DNA of 64,000 nt from MW101C3 sp943367595. Its GTDB lineage: Bacteria > Cyanobacteriota > Cyanobacteriia > PCC-6307 > Cyanobiaceae. Positions 43,289-51,918 of the stretch are shown one piece after another. How positions within the stretch are numbered: position 1 is the stretch's first letter; each line of letters starts with the position of its first letter. Location of the stretch: positions 18,245 to 82,244 of the forward strand of contig CALRJS020000016.1 of assembly GCA_943367595.1 (NCBI GenBank), in the 5' to 3' direction. Below the pieces are notes generated by a model. The model searched no databases and had not been told where the DNA came from. It worked only from the letters and a program-made list of their open reading frames with translations. Both the position numbers and the translations under genes were made by a program.

Positions 43289-43465
43289 GGAACGGAGGCG
43301 AACGGGCGGAGATGGGCCGACAGAACTCTAGGAACCACCGGTGCAGGCAGGGCCACCGGGGCTGGCCGCCGTGGGCCGCCGGCGCCTGCGGGCCCGGCCC
43401 GGCCGCCGGCGCCCGACGTTGGCAGGGGGCATCCTTTTAGGTTGGCGTCTGGTTTTCGTCTTTGC

Positions 43466-44866
43466 ATGCGCGTCGCCATTGCCGGAGCAGGACTCGCCGG
43501 CCTGTCCTGTGCCAAATACCTCTGCGATGCCGGCCATACGCCGGTGCTGCTCGAGGGGCGCAACGTGCTCGGCGGCAAGGTGGCGGCCTGGCAGGACGAA
43601 GACGGCGACTGGTACGAAACCGGGCTGCACATCTTCTTTGGGGCCTACCCCAACATGCTGCAGCTGTTCGCGGAGCTGGGCATCGAGGATCGCCTGCAAT
43701 GGAAGGATCACGCGATGATCTTCAACCAGAAGGAGGCGCCAGGCACCTACAGCCGTTTCGATTTCCCCGACCTGCCCGCCCCCCTCAACGGTGTTGCCGC
43801 CATCCTGGGCAACAACGACATGCTCACCTGGCCCGAGAAGATCGCCTTCGGGCTCGGCCTGGTGCCCGCCATGCTCCGCGGCCAGGACTACGTGGAGGAG
43901 TGCGACAAATACTCCTGGTCGGAATGGCTGCGCCTTCACAACATTCCTCAGCGGGTGAACGATGAAGTGTTCATCGCCATGAGCAAGGCGCTCAACTTCA
44001 TCAATCCCGATGAAATCTCCTCAACGGTGATCCTCACGGCTCTCAACCGCTTCCTGCAGGAGAAGAACGGCTCGAAGATGGCCTTCCTCGACGGCAACCC
44101 CCCGGAGCGTCTCTGTGAGCCGATCGTGGCCTCGATCCGGGAGCGTGGCGGCGAGGTGCACCTCGACAGCCCCCTGCGCGAGATCCGCCTGGCAGCCGAT
44201 GGCAGCGTGCGCGGCTTCCGGATCGGTGGCATCCAGGGCCAGCCCGGCCGAGAGGTGGAGGCGGACGCCTACGTCAGCGCCCTTCCCGTAGACCCTCTGA
44301 AGCTCCTGTTGCCGGATCCCTGGCGCCAGCTGCCCTACTTCCAGAAGCTCGACGGGCTCAAGGGGGTGCCGGTGATCAACATTCATCTCTGGTTCGATCG
44401 AAAACTCACCGCCATCGACCATCTTCTGTTCAGTCGTTCGGACCTGCTCAGCGTCTACGCCGACATGAGCAACACCTGCCGCGAGTACGCCGACCCCGAC
44501 CGCTCCATGCTCGAGCTGGTGTTCGCCCCGGCGGCGGAGTGGATCGGCCGCAGCGACGACGACATCGTGGCCGCCACGCTCGAGGAGCTGCGCCGCCTCT
44601 TCCCCGACCACTTCAACGGCGACGACCAGGCCAAGCTGCGCAAGGCCCGAGTGGTCAAAACCCCCCTCTCCGTCTACAAGACCGTGCCCGGCTGCCAGCA
44701 GCTGCGGCCCTCGCAGCAATCGCCGATCGCCAACTTCTTCCTGGCCGGCGACTACACGATGCAGCGCTATCTGGCTTCGATGGAAGGGGCCGTGCTCAGC
44801 GGCAAGCTCTGCGCCGAGGCGGTCAGCCGGCAGGCGTCCGCGCTGGTGCAGCCGGTGGCGGTGTGA
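43466..44866 (+). CDS. crtP: 15-cis-phytoene desaturase
   Basis: 466 residues. A plant-type FAD enzyme that desaturates phytoene to zeta-carotene with plastoquinone as acceptor. The FAD motif MRVAIAGAGLAGLSCAKYL opens the protein, with DEDGDWYETGLHIFFGAYPN and a C-terminal NFFLAGDYTMQRYLASMEGAV. I chose the ATG at 43466 because the longer frame upstream is a Pro/Arg-rich shadow. The stop overlaps the crtB GTG (GTGA). Confidence 0.96.
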   Translation: MRVAIAGAGLAGLSCAKYLCDAGHTPVLLEGRNVLGGKVAAWQDEDGDWYETGLHIFFGAYPNMLQLFAELGIEDRLQWKDHAMIFNQKEAPGTYSRFDFPDLPAPLNGVAAILGNNDMLTWPEKIAFGLGLVPAMLRGQDYVEECDKYSWSEWLRLHNIPQRVNDEVFIAMSKALNFINPDEISSTVILTALNRFLQEKNGSKMAFLDGNPPERLCEPIVASIRERGGEVHLDSPLREIRLAADGSVRGFRIGGIQGQPGREVEADAYVSALPVDPLKLLLPDPWRQLPYFQKLDGLKGVPVINIHLWFDRKLTAIDHLLFSRSDLLSVYADMSNTCREYADPDRSMLELVFAPAAEWIGRSDDDIVAATLEELRRLFPDHFNGDDQAKLRKARVVKTPLSVYKTVPGCQQLRPSQQSPIANFFLAGDYTMQRYLASMEGAVLSGKLCAEAVSRQASALVQPVAV

Positions 44867-45804
44867 GCGTGCTGGCCGCTTCACCCACCGCCGCTTCCCT
44901 CCGCTCCGGCCTGAACCTGGAGCACGCCTACGAAGCCTGCCGCCAGGAAACCGCCCAGTGGGCCAAGACCTTCTATCTCGGCACCCTGCTGATGCCCCCC
45001 GCCAAGCGGCGGGCCATCTGGGCGATCTACGTGTGGTGCCGCCGCACCGACGAACTGATGGACAGCCCCCAGGCGCAGCGGCTGCCCACCGACCAGCTCG
45101 CCGAGCGGCTCGATCGCTGGGAAGCCCGCACCCGCCGCCTGTTCGCCGGCGAGGTTCACGATGCGCTCGATCTGGCCATGGTGGACACGATTCAGCGCTA
45201 TCCCCAGCCGCTCCAGCCCTATCTCGACATGATCGAGGGGCAGCGCATGGATCTGGTCTGCCACCGCTACGCCAGCTTCGATGAACTGCAGCTTTATTGC
45301 TATCGGGTGGCTGGCACCGTGGGCCTGATGACCCAGGAAGTGATGGGGCTCGATCCGGCCTACACCACGGCCCCCTGGAGCGAGAAGCCCGACACCTCCG
45401 AAGCAGCGGTGGCCCTTGGCATCGCCAACCAGCTCACCAACATCCTGCGCGATGTGGGCGAAGACCGCAGCCGTGGCCGCATCTATCTGCCACAGGAAGA
45501 TCTGCAGCGCTTCAACTACTCGGAATCCGACCTGATGGCGGGGCTGCTCAATGAAAACTGGCGGGCCCTGATGGCTTTTCAGTTGCAACGCGCCCGCTAC
45601 TGGTTCGGCCGTTCAGAGGCGGGGGTGCGCTGGCTGGCCGCCGATGCCCGCTGGCCGGTGTGGGCCTCGCTGCGGCTGTATCGCGGCATTCTCACCGTGA
45701 TCGAGAAACTCAACTACGACGTCTTCAACCACCGGGCCTACGTTCCCAAGCCCTTCAAGCTGCTCGACCTGCCGCTCTCCTACGTGATCTCTCAGGCCCG
45801 CTGA
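44863..45804 (+). CDS. crtB: Phytoene synthase
   Basis: 313 residues. It joins two geranylgeranyl diphosphates to make phytoene, the first committed carotenoid step. Both Asp-rich motifs are present: WCRRTDELMDSPQ, and NILRDVGEDRSRGRIYLPQEDL in ANQLTNILRDVGED. KTFYLGTLLMPPAKRRAIWAIY and YCYRVAGTVGLM are also conserved. It starts at GTG inside the crtP stop, so synthesis and desaturation enzymes are translationally coupled. Confidence 0.96.
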   Translation: MSVLAASPTAASLRSGLNLEHAYEACRQETAQWAKTFYLGTLLMPPAKRRAIWAIYVWCRRTDELMDSPQAQRLPTDQLAERLDRWEARTRRLFAGEVHDALDLAMVDTIQRYPQPLQPYLDMIEGQRMDLVCHRYASFDELQLYCYRVAGTVGLMTQEVMGLDPAYTTAPWSEKPDTSEAAVALGIANQLTNILRDVGEDRSRGRIYLPQEDLQRFNYSESDLMAGLLNENWRALMAFQLQRARYWFGRSEAGVRWLAADARWPVWASLRLYRGILTVIEKLNYDVFNHRAYVPKPFKLLDLPLSYVISQAR

Positions 45805-46781
45805 GCCTCTGCAGCGGTGCCGGCTTCCGCCTGCAGCCAGTTCAGCAGGATCGGATTCACCTGTTCGGGAGCTTCGTCGTGGGGGCAGTGCCCCAACCCC
45901 GGCAGCACCTTCAGCTCCTGCACGCAGGGGAAGAGGCGCGCCCAGCGTTCGGCTTCGGCCGGCGCTTCCCACGGATCCTCCGCCCCCCACAGCATCCGCA
46001 CCGGCACGGTGAGTGCGGCGAGCAGCTCCGGTGCCAGGTGGTCGTCGAACAGGTTGACGAAGCCGCGGAAGCTCTCAGGCGCTCCGGCCTCGGTGCTGGG
46101 CCGGTGCAGCAGCTCCACCAGGGCATCGTCGATGTTGGCGCCACTGGGGTAGGCCCGCTCCAGCACCTGACGGATGAAGGCGGGCCGGGCCAGGGTGCGG
46201 AACAGGGGAGCCACCAGCCAGCGCTGACGCACCAGTTGCTTCACCAGCGGACGGCTCCAGCGCTCCAGCAGAGGCAGTTCCGCCACGCGCTTTTCGTCCA
46301 ACGTGCGCTGGGCGCAGTCGATCAGGATCACCTGGGCCAGTGGAACGCCGCGGGCTACCAGCAGCTGGGCCGCCCGCAGGGCCACCACGCCGCCGATCGA
46401 GTTGCCCACCAGGTGCACGCGGGCGGAGGGAGCGTGCTGCAGGGCCACCTGCTGCACGAAATCCGCCACCTGCTCCGCCCACAGATCGAAGCAGTAGCGC
46501 ACCGCTCCCGGCTGCTCGGTTTCATCGGCCAGGCGGGAGCGAGGCTTGTCGCTGGCGCCGAAGCCGAGCAGATCGATGGCGCAGACCGAGAAGCGGCTGG
46601 CGATCACCGGCAGGTTGTGGCGCCAGTGGCTCAGGCTGGCGCCGAAGCCGTGGATCAGGACCACACGCTGAAGCCCCGCCGGTTCGGGGCCGGCGAGGCA
46701 GCGGTAGCGAATGGTGCGGCCCTGCCAGGTCCAGCTGGAGGAGGCAGGGCTGCAGGTGGTGGGTGCCGGCGGGTGGGTCAA
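45792..46781 (-). CDS. Alpha/beta-hydrolase fold protein
   Basis: 329 residues. VVLIHGFGASLSHWRHNLPVI (oxyanion-hole HGFG), AIDLLGFGASDKP, the nucleophile elbow HLVGNSIGGVVAL (Ser in GNSIG), MLWGAEDPWEAP (Asp) and LPGLGHCPHDEAPE (His) complete the triad. The GNSIGG elbow and PHDE ending resemble the cyanobacterial and plastid family that includes pheophytinase-like enzymes. No substrate can be assigned. The 3' end overlaps crtB by 13 bases. It might have a role in pigment metabolism, but context alone is weak evidence. Confidence 0.85.
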   Translation of the reverse strand: MTHPPAPTTCSPASSSWTWQGRTIRYRCLAGPEPAGLQRVVLIHGFGASLSHWRHNLPVIASRFSVCAIDLLGFGASDKPRSRLADETEQPGAVRYCFDLWAEQVADFVQQVALQHAPSARVHLVGNSIGGVVALRAAQLLVARGVPLAQVILIDCAQRTLDEKRVAELPLLERWSRPLVKQLVRQRWLVAPLFRTLARPAFIRQVLERAYPSGANIDDALVELLHRPSTEAGAPESFRGFVNLFDDHLAPELLAALTVPVRMLWGAEDPWEAPAEAERWARLFPCVQELKVLPGLGHCPHDEAPEQVNPILLNWLQAEAGTAAEAQRA

Positions 46782-46819
46782 GGCAGCATCGCCGCCGACC
46801 GGCGGGACAGAGCGCTGGC

Positions 46820-47251
46820 TCAGACCGTGGTGGCTGTCTGGTTGGCCAGCAGGGATTTCAGTTTGGCGAGCTCACCGGCCCAGCGGGGATCGGGAGCGCC
46901 TTCGGTGATGGTGTCGCTGTGCACCACCTTGTTGACAGCCTTGCGGGCCGCCACAGGAGCAGCACCGGTGGCGGGCCGGCGATCGCCGGTGCCGGGGCGG
47001 CTGTCACGGCGCTCGGAGCGCTCGATGCGCAGGCTGTTGCCGCCGAAGTCGTGGCCGTTGAGCTGTTCGATCACGGTGTCGGCCAGCTTTTCATCCTCGA
47101 CATTGGCGAAGCCGAAGCCACGGCAGGCACCCGTTTCCCGGTCCTGGACGGTCTTGAAGCGCACGCCCTCGCCGATGGAAGTGAACAGAGCATCGAGCTC
47201 GGCAGCATCGAAAGTCTGCGGCAGATTGCCGACGTAGAGACGAACACTCAT
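46820..47251 (-). CDS. RRM-type RNA-binding protein (Rbp family)
   Basis: 143 residues. One RNA recognition motif: RNP2 LYVGNLPQTF at the N-terminus and RNP1 CRGFGFANVED. A Arg/Asp/Gly-rich linker (RRDSRPGTGDRRP) follows and then a C-terminal segment with DPRWAGELAKLKSLL. Cyanobacterial Rbps bind mRNAs, some are cold induced. The longer upstream frame is not protein-like, and the ATG at 47249-47251 gives the standard N-terminus. The 190 bases upstream hold no gene and may include a long 5' leader. Confidence 0.9.
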   Translation of the reverse strand: MSVRLYVGNLPQTFDAAELDALFTSIGEGVRFKTVQDRETGACRGFGFANVEDEKLADTVIEQLNGHDFGGNSLRIERSERRDSRPGTGDRRPATGAAPVAARKAVNKVVHSDTITEGAPDPRWAGELAKLKSLLANQTATTV

Positions 47252-47441
47252 GGGAGGAGGGGGGAGAAAAGGGAGGTGGCGGCCTGCGCCATCGGGTGAA
47301 CGCACCGGCGAAACGCAGGGCAGCGCAGGAGGCGCCAAAGAGCGATCGGGGAGGTGTTTCTGACGCTCAGGAGCTGGACGTCAACCGTTGCCGTTCGGGC
47401 TTCGATGAGCGATGGAAGATGCCTGTACACAGAGCAGTCAA

Positions 47442-48827
47442 TCACGGCGCCGGTCCAGCCAGCCACAGGCGCGCTGCCGCCAAGGCCTCCTCGCTGCTCT
47501 CCAGGCGGCCGAAGGCGCGCTCGATCGTCAGGTGGGCCAGCAGTTCGCCCAGCCGCCGTGACGGGGCCAGCCCCAGCCGCTGCTGCAGTTCCGTGCCGTC
47601 GAGCGGGGGCCTGGGGTGAAAGAGAGGATCGCCCGGATCACGCCAGCGGGGCAGCCACTCCCGCGCAAACGGCAGCGGCAGCGTGAGCAGCAGGGCGGGC
47701 AGGTCGTGCTCCAGCTCGCGGTGAAAGTGCACCTGCTCCCGTTCCGAGCCGAACGGGGCGGCAGGATCCCTCACCCCACCGGGCCCCTGCAGCTGCGCCC
47801 GCCAGCTCCGCAGCAGTCCGCAGCGCCGCTGCAGCGCCCGGCTGGCGTGCAGCCGCCCCCAGCTGGCGGCGTCGAGCAGCGTGGCCAGTCGCGCCAGGGG
47901 CAGCGCCATGCGGGCTTCGTCTTCGCTCAGGCCCCTGGCTGCGGCCGCCGCCGGGGTGAGCTGTCGCAACGCGGCACCAGTGGCTGCACTCCCGGCTGCA
48001 CCACCACCTGCACCGCCGGGCTCGCCGCCGCCTGCACCCCCGGCCGCACCGCCGGGCTCCCCGCTGCTGGCGTGCTCCGTGGCGTTGGCAGCGGTGGGCC
48101 GGCGCCAGGCGTCCAGGAGGCCAATCGTCAGCACCCGGGCCAGCCCTTCGCCGCCGCCGGCGCAGGCCGCCAGCTTCTCCAGCTCCACCCGCACGCGCTC
48201 CGGGGCCACCGGGTCGATCCGGCGGCTGTGGCGCTGGATCCAGGCGGCGCTGGTGGCGTCGAGGTGAAAGCCCAGTTCCGCGGCCAGTCGCTCACCCCGC
48301 AGCAGCCGCAGTGGGTCGTCCAGCAGGTTCGCTTCGCTCACGGCCCGGATCTGCCCCGCCGCCAGGTCGGCCAGGCCGCCGCTCGGGTCGAGCAGCCGGC
48401 TGTCCGCTGCCAGGGGCAGGGCCAGGGCATTGAGACGGAAGTCGCGGCGCAGCAGATCGGTGGCCAGGTCCGCACCGGCCTGGCGCGCCAGATCCACGCT
48501 CCAGCCTCGGATCACCAGCCGGGCGATCGAGCGCTCCTGATCCAGCACCACACAGCGACCACCGTGCTCCCGGCTCAGCCGCTCGCCCAGGGCAATGGCC
48601 TCCACCGGCACCACCAGGTCGAGGTCGGGCCGCTCCCCCAGCCGCCCGAGCAGGCCATCGCGCACGGCGCCACCCACCAGGGCGGTGCCCGCCGGGAACG
48701 CCGTCGGAGGCACGGGCCAGCGTTCCATCGCCAGGCGGCCACGCAGCAGAGCCGTGGCGGCGGCGAGATCCAGAGGCACGCTGGCCTGGCCCGCCAGAAT
48801 GGCGGCATTCGGGGGCCACTCAGGCAT
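47442..48827 (-). CDS. tRNA nucleotidyltransferase / poly(A) polymerase-like (CCA-adding family)
   Basis: 461 residues from the ATG at 48825-48827 (another ATG at 48831-48833 is two codons upstream). The catalytic motif is TALVGGAVRDGLLGRLGERPDLDLVVP, followed by DLLRRDFRLNALALPL (basic RRDF motif) and DDPLRLLRGERLAAELGF. Near residues 270-300 there is a Gly/Ala-rich insertion (GEPGGAAGGAGGGEPGGAGG). Some bacteria split CCA and poly(A) activities between paralogues, so the exact activity is uncertain. Its start overlaps the divergent ycf34 start, so one of the two starts may be wrong. Confidence 0.85.
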   Translation of the reverse strand: MPEWPPNAAILAGQASVPLDLAAATALLRGRLAMERWPVPPTAFPAGTALVGGAVRDGLLGRLGERPDLDLVVPVEAIALGERLSREHGGRCVVLDQERSIARLVIRGWSVDLARQAGADLATDLLRRDFRLNALALPLAADSRLLDPSGGLADLAAGQIRAVSEANLLDDPLRLLRGERLAAELGFHLDATSAAWIQRHSRRIDPVAPERVRVELEKLAACAGGGEGLARVLTIGLLDAWRRPTAANATEHASSGEPGGAAGGAGGGEPGGAGGGAAGSAATGAALRQLTPAAAAARGLSEDEARMALPLARLATLLDAASWGRLHASRALQRRCGLLRSWRAQLQGPGGVRDPAAPFGSEREQVHFHRELEHDLPALLLTLPLPFAREWLPRWRDPGDPLFHPRPPLDGTELQQRLGLAPSRRLGELLAHLTIERAFGRLESSEEALAAARLWLAGPAP

Positions 48828-49077
48828 GTGCATCTGCGTGGATTGCCGCTGGGTGGACCGCTGCCAGGCCTATCACGCGGTGGAGCGCCAGCACGGTGTG
48901 GAGCATCTCGCTGTTGCCCCCGACTTCCGCCCGGTGGATCCACGCATCCATGTGCAGGTGATGGATCTGCCGGAGAACCGCGTCGGCGTGGAGTGGGACG
49001 TGCGGGCCTGCGCCAGCTTCGTGGCCGAACCGGGCCGCTGGCAACGGCTGCGCCCCCTGGCGGCGGTCCCGCGGTGA
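48826..49077 (+). CDS. ycf34: Ycf34 family protein
   Basis: 83 residues. MCICVDCRWVDRC with four clustered cysteines (C2, C4, C7, C13), then YHAVERQHGVEHL and PDFRPVDPRIHVQV, match Ycf34. In Synechocystis the protein binds an iron-sulfur cluster and is linked to photosynthesis and electron transport. The ATG at 48826 overlaps the start region of the divergent CCA-enzyme gene. Its stop shares bases with the tsaB start (TGATG). Confidence 0.93.
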   Translation: MCICVDCRWVDRCQAYHAVERQHGVEHLAVAPDFRPVDPRIHVQVMDLPENRVGVEWDVRACASFVAEPGRWQRLRPLAAVPR

Positions 49078-49718
49078 TGGACGCTCCTGCCTGGGGCCTG
49101 GCCCTGCACAGCAGCAGCGAGGTGCTGGGGGTGGCGCTCCAGTCGCTGCTGGAGCCGGAGACGCCGCCCTTGATCCACACCTTCCCGCTGGGCCGCCGGC
49201 TCTCCAACGACCTGCTCGCCTGCGTGGAGGAGGTGCTGCCAGCCAGCCGCTGGCCCCAGCTGGCACGGCTGGCGGTGGCCACCGGGCCCGGTGGCTTCAC
49301 CGGCACCCGGCTCACCGTGGTGATGGCCCGCACGCTGGCCCAGCAGCTGGCTCTGCCCCTCGATGGGGTCAGCAGTTTCCTGCTGGTGGCGCGGCGCCTC
49401 TGGCAGGACGGAGAGCCACTGACGACCGTCGATCCGTTCTGGCTGCTGCAGGAGCTGCCGCGCCGAGGCGTGGTGGCGGGCGCCTATGCGCTCGATGCGC
49501 AGGCTCCCGGCGGGGTGGTGGAGCGCCAGGCGCCGCGCCTGTTCGCCGCCGCCGATGCCGTGCCCCCTGGCCCGCAGCTGCCGGCGGTGGTGGAGGCCGG
49601 CGCTGATGTGGCCCAGTTGCTCGCCTTCAGCCGGGCGGCGGCGGCGGCCGGCGGGCCAGCCCCCTGGACCACCGTGCTGCCGCTCTATCCCACCAGCCCC
49701 GTGGGGGGAGAGGGTTGA
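49077..49718 (+). CDS. tsaB: tRNA threonylcarbamoyladenosine biosynthesis protein TsaB
   Basis: 213 residues. WGLALHSSSEVLGVAL at the N-terminus and LAVATGPGGFTGTRLTVVMARTLAQQ are the TsaB pattern. TsaB supports TsaD in making t6A37 in ANN-decoding tRNAs. It is degenerate compared with TsaD, as expected for TsaB. The start and stop overlap ycf34 and ydcF (TGATG at each end), so three unrelated proteins form a coupled string. Confidence 0.88.
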   Translation: MDAPAWGLALHSSSEVLGVALQSLLEPETPPLIHTFPLGRRLSNDLLACVEEVLPASRWPQLARLAVATGPGGFTGTRLTVVMARTLAQQLALPLDGVSSFLLVARRLWQDGEPLTTVDPFWLLQELPRRGVVAGAYALDAQAPGGVVERQAPRLFAAADAVPPGPQLPAVVEAGADVAQLLAFSRAAAAAGGPAPWTTVLPLYPTSPVGGEG

Positions 49719-50275
49719 TGCGCCGCCTTGTGCTGCTGACGTTCCTGGCGGCGGGCAGCTTCTGGCTCGGCCGCGCCCTGCTGGCGGCGCCGGCGTCGCC
49801 GCCCCAGCTGATCCTCGTGCTGGGCGGGGATGTGAAGCGCGAGAAGGTGGCCGGCCGCCTGGCGACTCACTACCGCCTGCCGGTGGTGGTCAGCGGCGGC
49901 AGCAACCCGGAATACGCCCGCTGGCTGTTCGATCAGGAGGGCCTGCGGCAGCGGCAATACCGGCTGGATTACCGCGCCCACGACACGCTCTCCAACTTCA
50001 CCACCGTGGTGGATGATCTGCGCCGCGGCGGCATCCGTCACGTGCTGCTGGTGACCAGCAGCGATCACATGGACCGTGCCCTGCTGGTGGGCCGGGTGGT
50101 GGCAGGCAGCCGCGGCATTCAACTGACGCCCGTGGCGGTGCCCTGCGGGGAGCACTGCCATCCAGAGAGCCTCCCCAAGCGCTGGGGCGACGGCCTGAGG
50201 GCGGTGGTGTGGGTGCTCAGCGGTCGGGATCTGAAGCACTGGGCGCAAGCGCGGCTCGCTCAGGGCCGGGTCTGA
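49718..50275 (+). CDS. YdcF-family (DUF218) protein
   Basis: 185 residues. One N-terminal membrane helix (LVLLTFLAAGSFWLGRALLA) followed by a DUF218 domain: QLILVLGGDVKREKVAGRLA, PVVVSGGSN, YRAHDTLSNFTTVVDDLRR and HVLLVTSSDHMDRALLV. It faces the periplasm by this topology. The family is known from ElyC/YdcF in envelope biology; the activity is unproven. The 3' 59 bases overlap the plsC gene on the other strand. Confidence 0.85.
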   Translation: MRRLVLLTFLAAGSFWLGRALLAAPASPPQLILVLGGDVKREKVAGRLATHYRLPVVVSGGSNPEYARWLFDQEGLRQRQYRLDYRAHDTLSNFTTVVDDLRRGGIRHVLLVTSSDHMDRALLVGRVVAGSRGIQLTPVAVPCGEHCHPESLPKRWGDGLRAVVWVLSGRDLKHWAQARLAQGRV

Positions 50276-50948
50276 TCAGGCCCTGGTTCAGCAAGGCGTT
50301 GATCTGGTCCTGGCAGGCCTGGGTGGCGGCGAGGAGATCCTCGCGGCGCCGGGAGGCGGGCGGCGGGATCGGCTGACCGATGCGGATGTGGATCGGTACC
50401 AGGCGCGGCCAGGAGCGGCCCGCCCCCATCGCCCGGTGGCTGTTCACGATCGCCACCGGCAGCAGCGGCACGCCGGCCCGTGCCGCCAGCAGGGCCGCGC
50501 CGGCCTGGGGCTGGTTCACCCTGCCGTTTAGCTGCCGGGTGCCATCGATGAACACGCCGGTGGCCCATCCCTGGGCCAGCCGTGCGGTGGCGACCCGAAT
50601 GGCTTCGCGGTCACTGGCGCCCCGCTGCACCGGATAGGCCCCGCAGGCCCGGATGATCGAGCCCAGCAGGGGAACCCGGAACAGCTCCGCCTTCGCCATG
50701 AAGGCCACCGGGCGACCCAGGGCGTGGCCCAGCAGCGGCGGGTCGAGGTGGGAGCCGTGGTTGGCCACCACCACCAGAGCGCCCTCCGTGGGCACGTTGC
50801 GATTGCCGCTGGTGCGTCCGCGGAACAGGATCCGGTAAAGCGGAAACACCAGCAGATTGCTGATCAGCCGGTAGGTGAGGCTGGGGCGAGGGGTCAGCAG
50901 CGCCAGCGTTTCGGAAGGGGCCAGCGCCACGGATTCGCTTTCGCTCAA
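50217..50948 (-). CDS. plsC: 1-acyl-sn-glycerol-3-phosphate acyltransferase
   Basis: 243 residues. HX4D acyltransferase motif VVVANHGSHLDPPLLG, then AFMAKAELFRVPLLGSII and a downstream FIDGTRQLNG (the variant of the usual EGTRS motif). An N-terminal hydrophobic segment anchors it to the membrane. It makes phosphatidic acid. It starts at TTG within the fabD stop (TTGA) and ends the plsX-fabH-fabD-plsC cluster. Confidence 0.88.
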   Translation of the reverse strand: MSESESVALAPSETLALLTPRPSLTYRLISNLLVFPLYRILFRGRTSGNRNVPTEGALVVVANHGSHLDPPLLGHALGRPVAFMAKAELFRVPLLGSIIRACGAYPVQRGASDREAIRVATARLAQGWATGVFIDGTRQLNGRVNQPQAGAALLAARAGVPLLPVAIVNSHRAMGAGRSWPRLVPIHIRIGQPIPPPASRRREDLLAATQACQDQINALLNQGLIRPGPERAALAPSASDPDR

Positions 50949-51853
50949 CGTGCCAGGTCCGCGGCCGCGCCGATCTGGGCGGTGGTGAGGCTGGGGACCG
51001 CCCGGCGCAACAGACCGGTCAGCACGTTGCCCGGACCGATCTCCACCACGGTGTCGATGGCCAGCAGCGGGAACTGATCCATGGTTTCCCGCCAGCGCAC
51101 TCCCGTGACCATCTGCTCGCTCAGGCGCTCCTTGAGGATGGCGCCATCGGTGGCGGGCGTGGGATCGGTGTTGCTCAGCACCGGGATCGTCGCATCGGCG
51201 AACGGCACCTGCTCCAGCAACTGGCGGAAGGCGGCGGCGGCCTCCGCCATGAAGGGGGAGTGGAAGGCTCCCGATACGGCCAGGGGGATCGCCCGCTTGC
51301 AGCTGATGCTCTGGCAGAGGGCCTGCACCGCCTCGGAACTGCCGGAGAGCACCACCTGGGAGGCGCTGTTGTCGTTGGCGATCACCACCCCTTCGCTGGC
51401 GGCGATGCGTTCGTCCAGCTCCGCCCGGTTGAAGCCGATCACGGCGGTCATCGCACCGCCTCCGGCGGCGGCCATCAGTTCGCTGCGCTGGCGCATCAGG
51501 GCCAGGCCCGCCTCCAGGTCGAAGACGCCGGCGGCGTAGAGCGCCACCAGCTCTCCGAGGCTGTGACCGGCCACCAGGTGAGCGCTGCGGCCCATCTCCT
51601 TGAGGGCATCCACCAGCAGGCTTTCGAGCACGAACAGGGCCGGCTGGCTGTTCCGGGTGTCGTTGAGATCGGCCAGTGCGGCGGGATCACTGAGCGGTTC
51701 GCCGGCGCAGATCGCCAGCAGATCCCTGCCCAGGAGCTCGGAGGCGGCAGCAAAGCGCTCGCGCGCCCCGGGCAACTCGAGCAGATCCCCCACCATTCCC
51801 ACCTTCTGCGATCCCTGGCCGGGAAACACCCAGGCAATGCCCATCCTGTTCAT
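50945..51853 (-). CDS. fabD: Malonyl-CoA:acyl carrier protein transacylase
   Basis: 302 residues. WVFPGQGSQKVGM, the nucleophile in LVAGHSLGELVALYAAG, RQRSELM, VSGAFHSPFM (His) and a C-terminal VEIGPGNVLTGL identify FabD. It loads malonate on ACP for fatty-acid elongation. It starts near 51853 or at the ATG at 51842-51844, four residues on, and leads directly into plsC. Confidence 0.93.
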   Translation of the reverse strand: MNRMGIAWVFPGQGSQKVGMVGDLLELPGARERFAAASELLGRDLLAICAGEPLSDPAALADLNDTRNSQPALFVLESLLVDALKEMGRSAHLVAGHSLGELVALYAAGVFDLEAGLALMRQRSELMAAAGGGAMTAVIGFNRAELDERIAASEGVVIANDNSASQVVLSGSSEAVQALCQSISCKRAIPLAVSGAFHSPFMAEAAAAFRQLLEQVPFADATIPVLSNTDPTPATDGAILKERLSEQMVTGVRWRETMDQFPLLAIDTVVEIGPGNVLTGLLRRAVPSLTTAQIGAAADLAR

Positions 51854-51918
51854 CGTGAACCGCAGCCGAGATTACGGCGACGCCCTGCGTCACCCAGGCC
51901 GCCGCACGCCAGGCCCGC

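Noticed and set aside
47616..49076. Long plus-strand extension upstream of TsaB
   Set aside because: The tsaB motif begins at 49077; the earlier part is antisense to the CCA enzyme and has no protein-like pattern.
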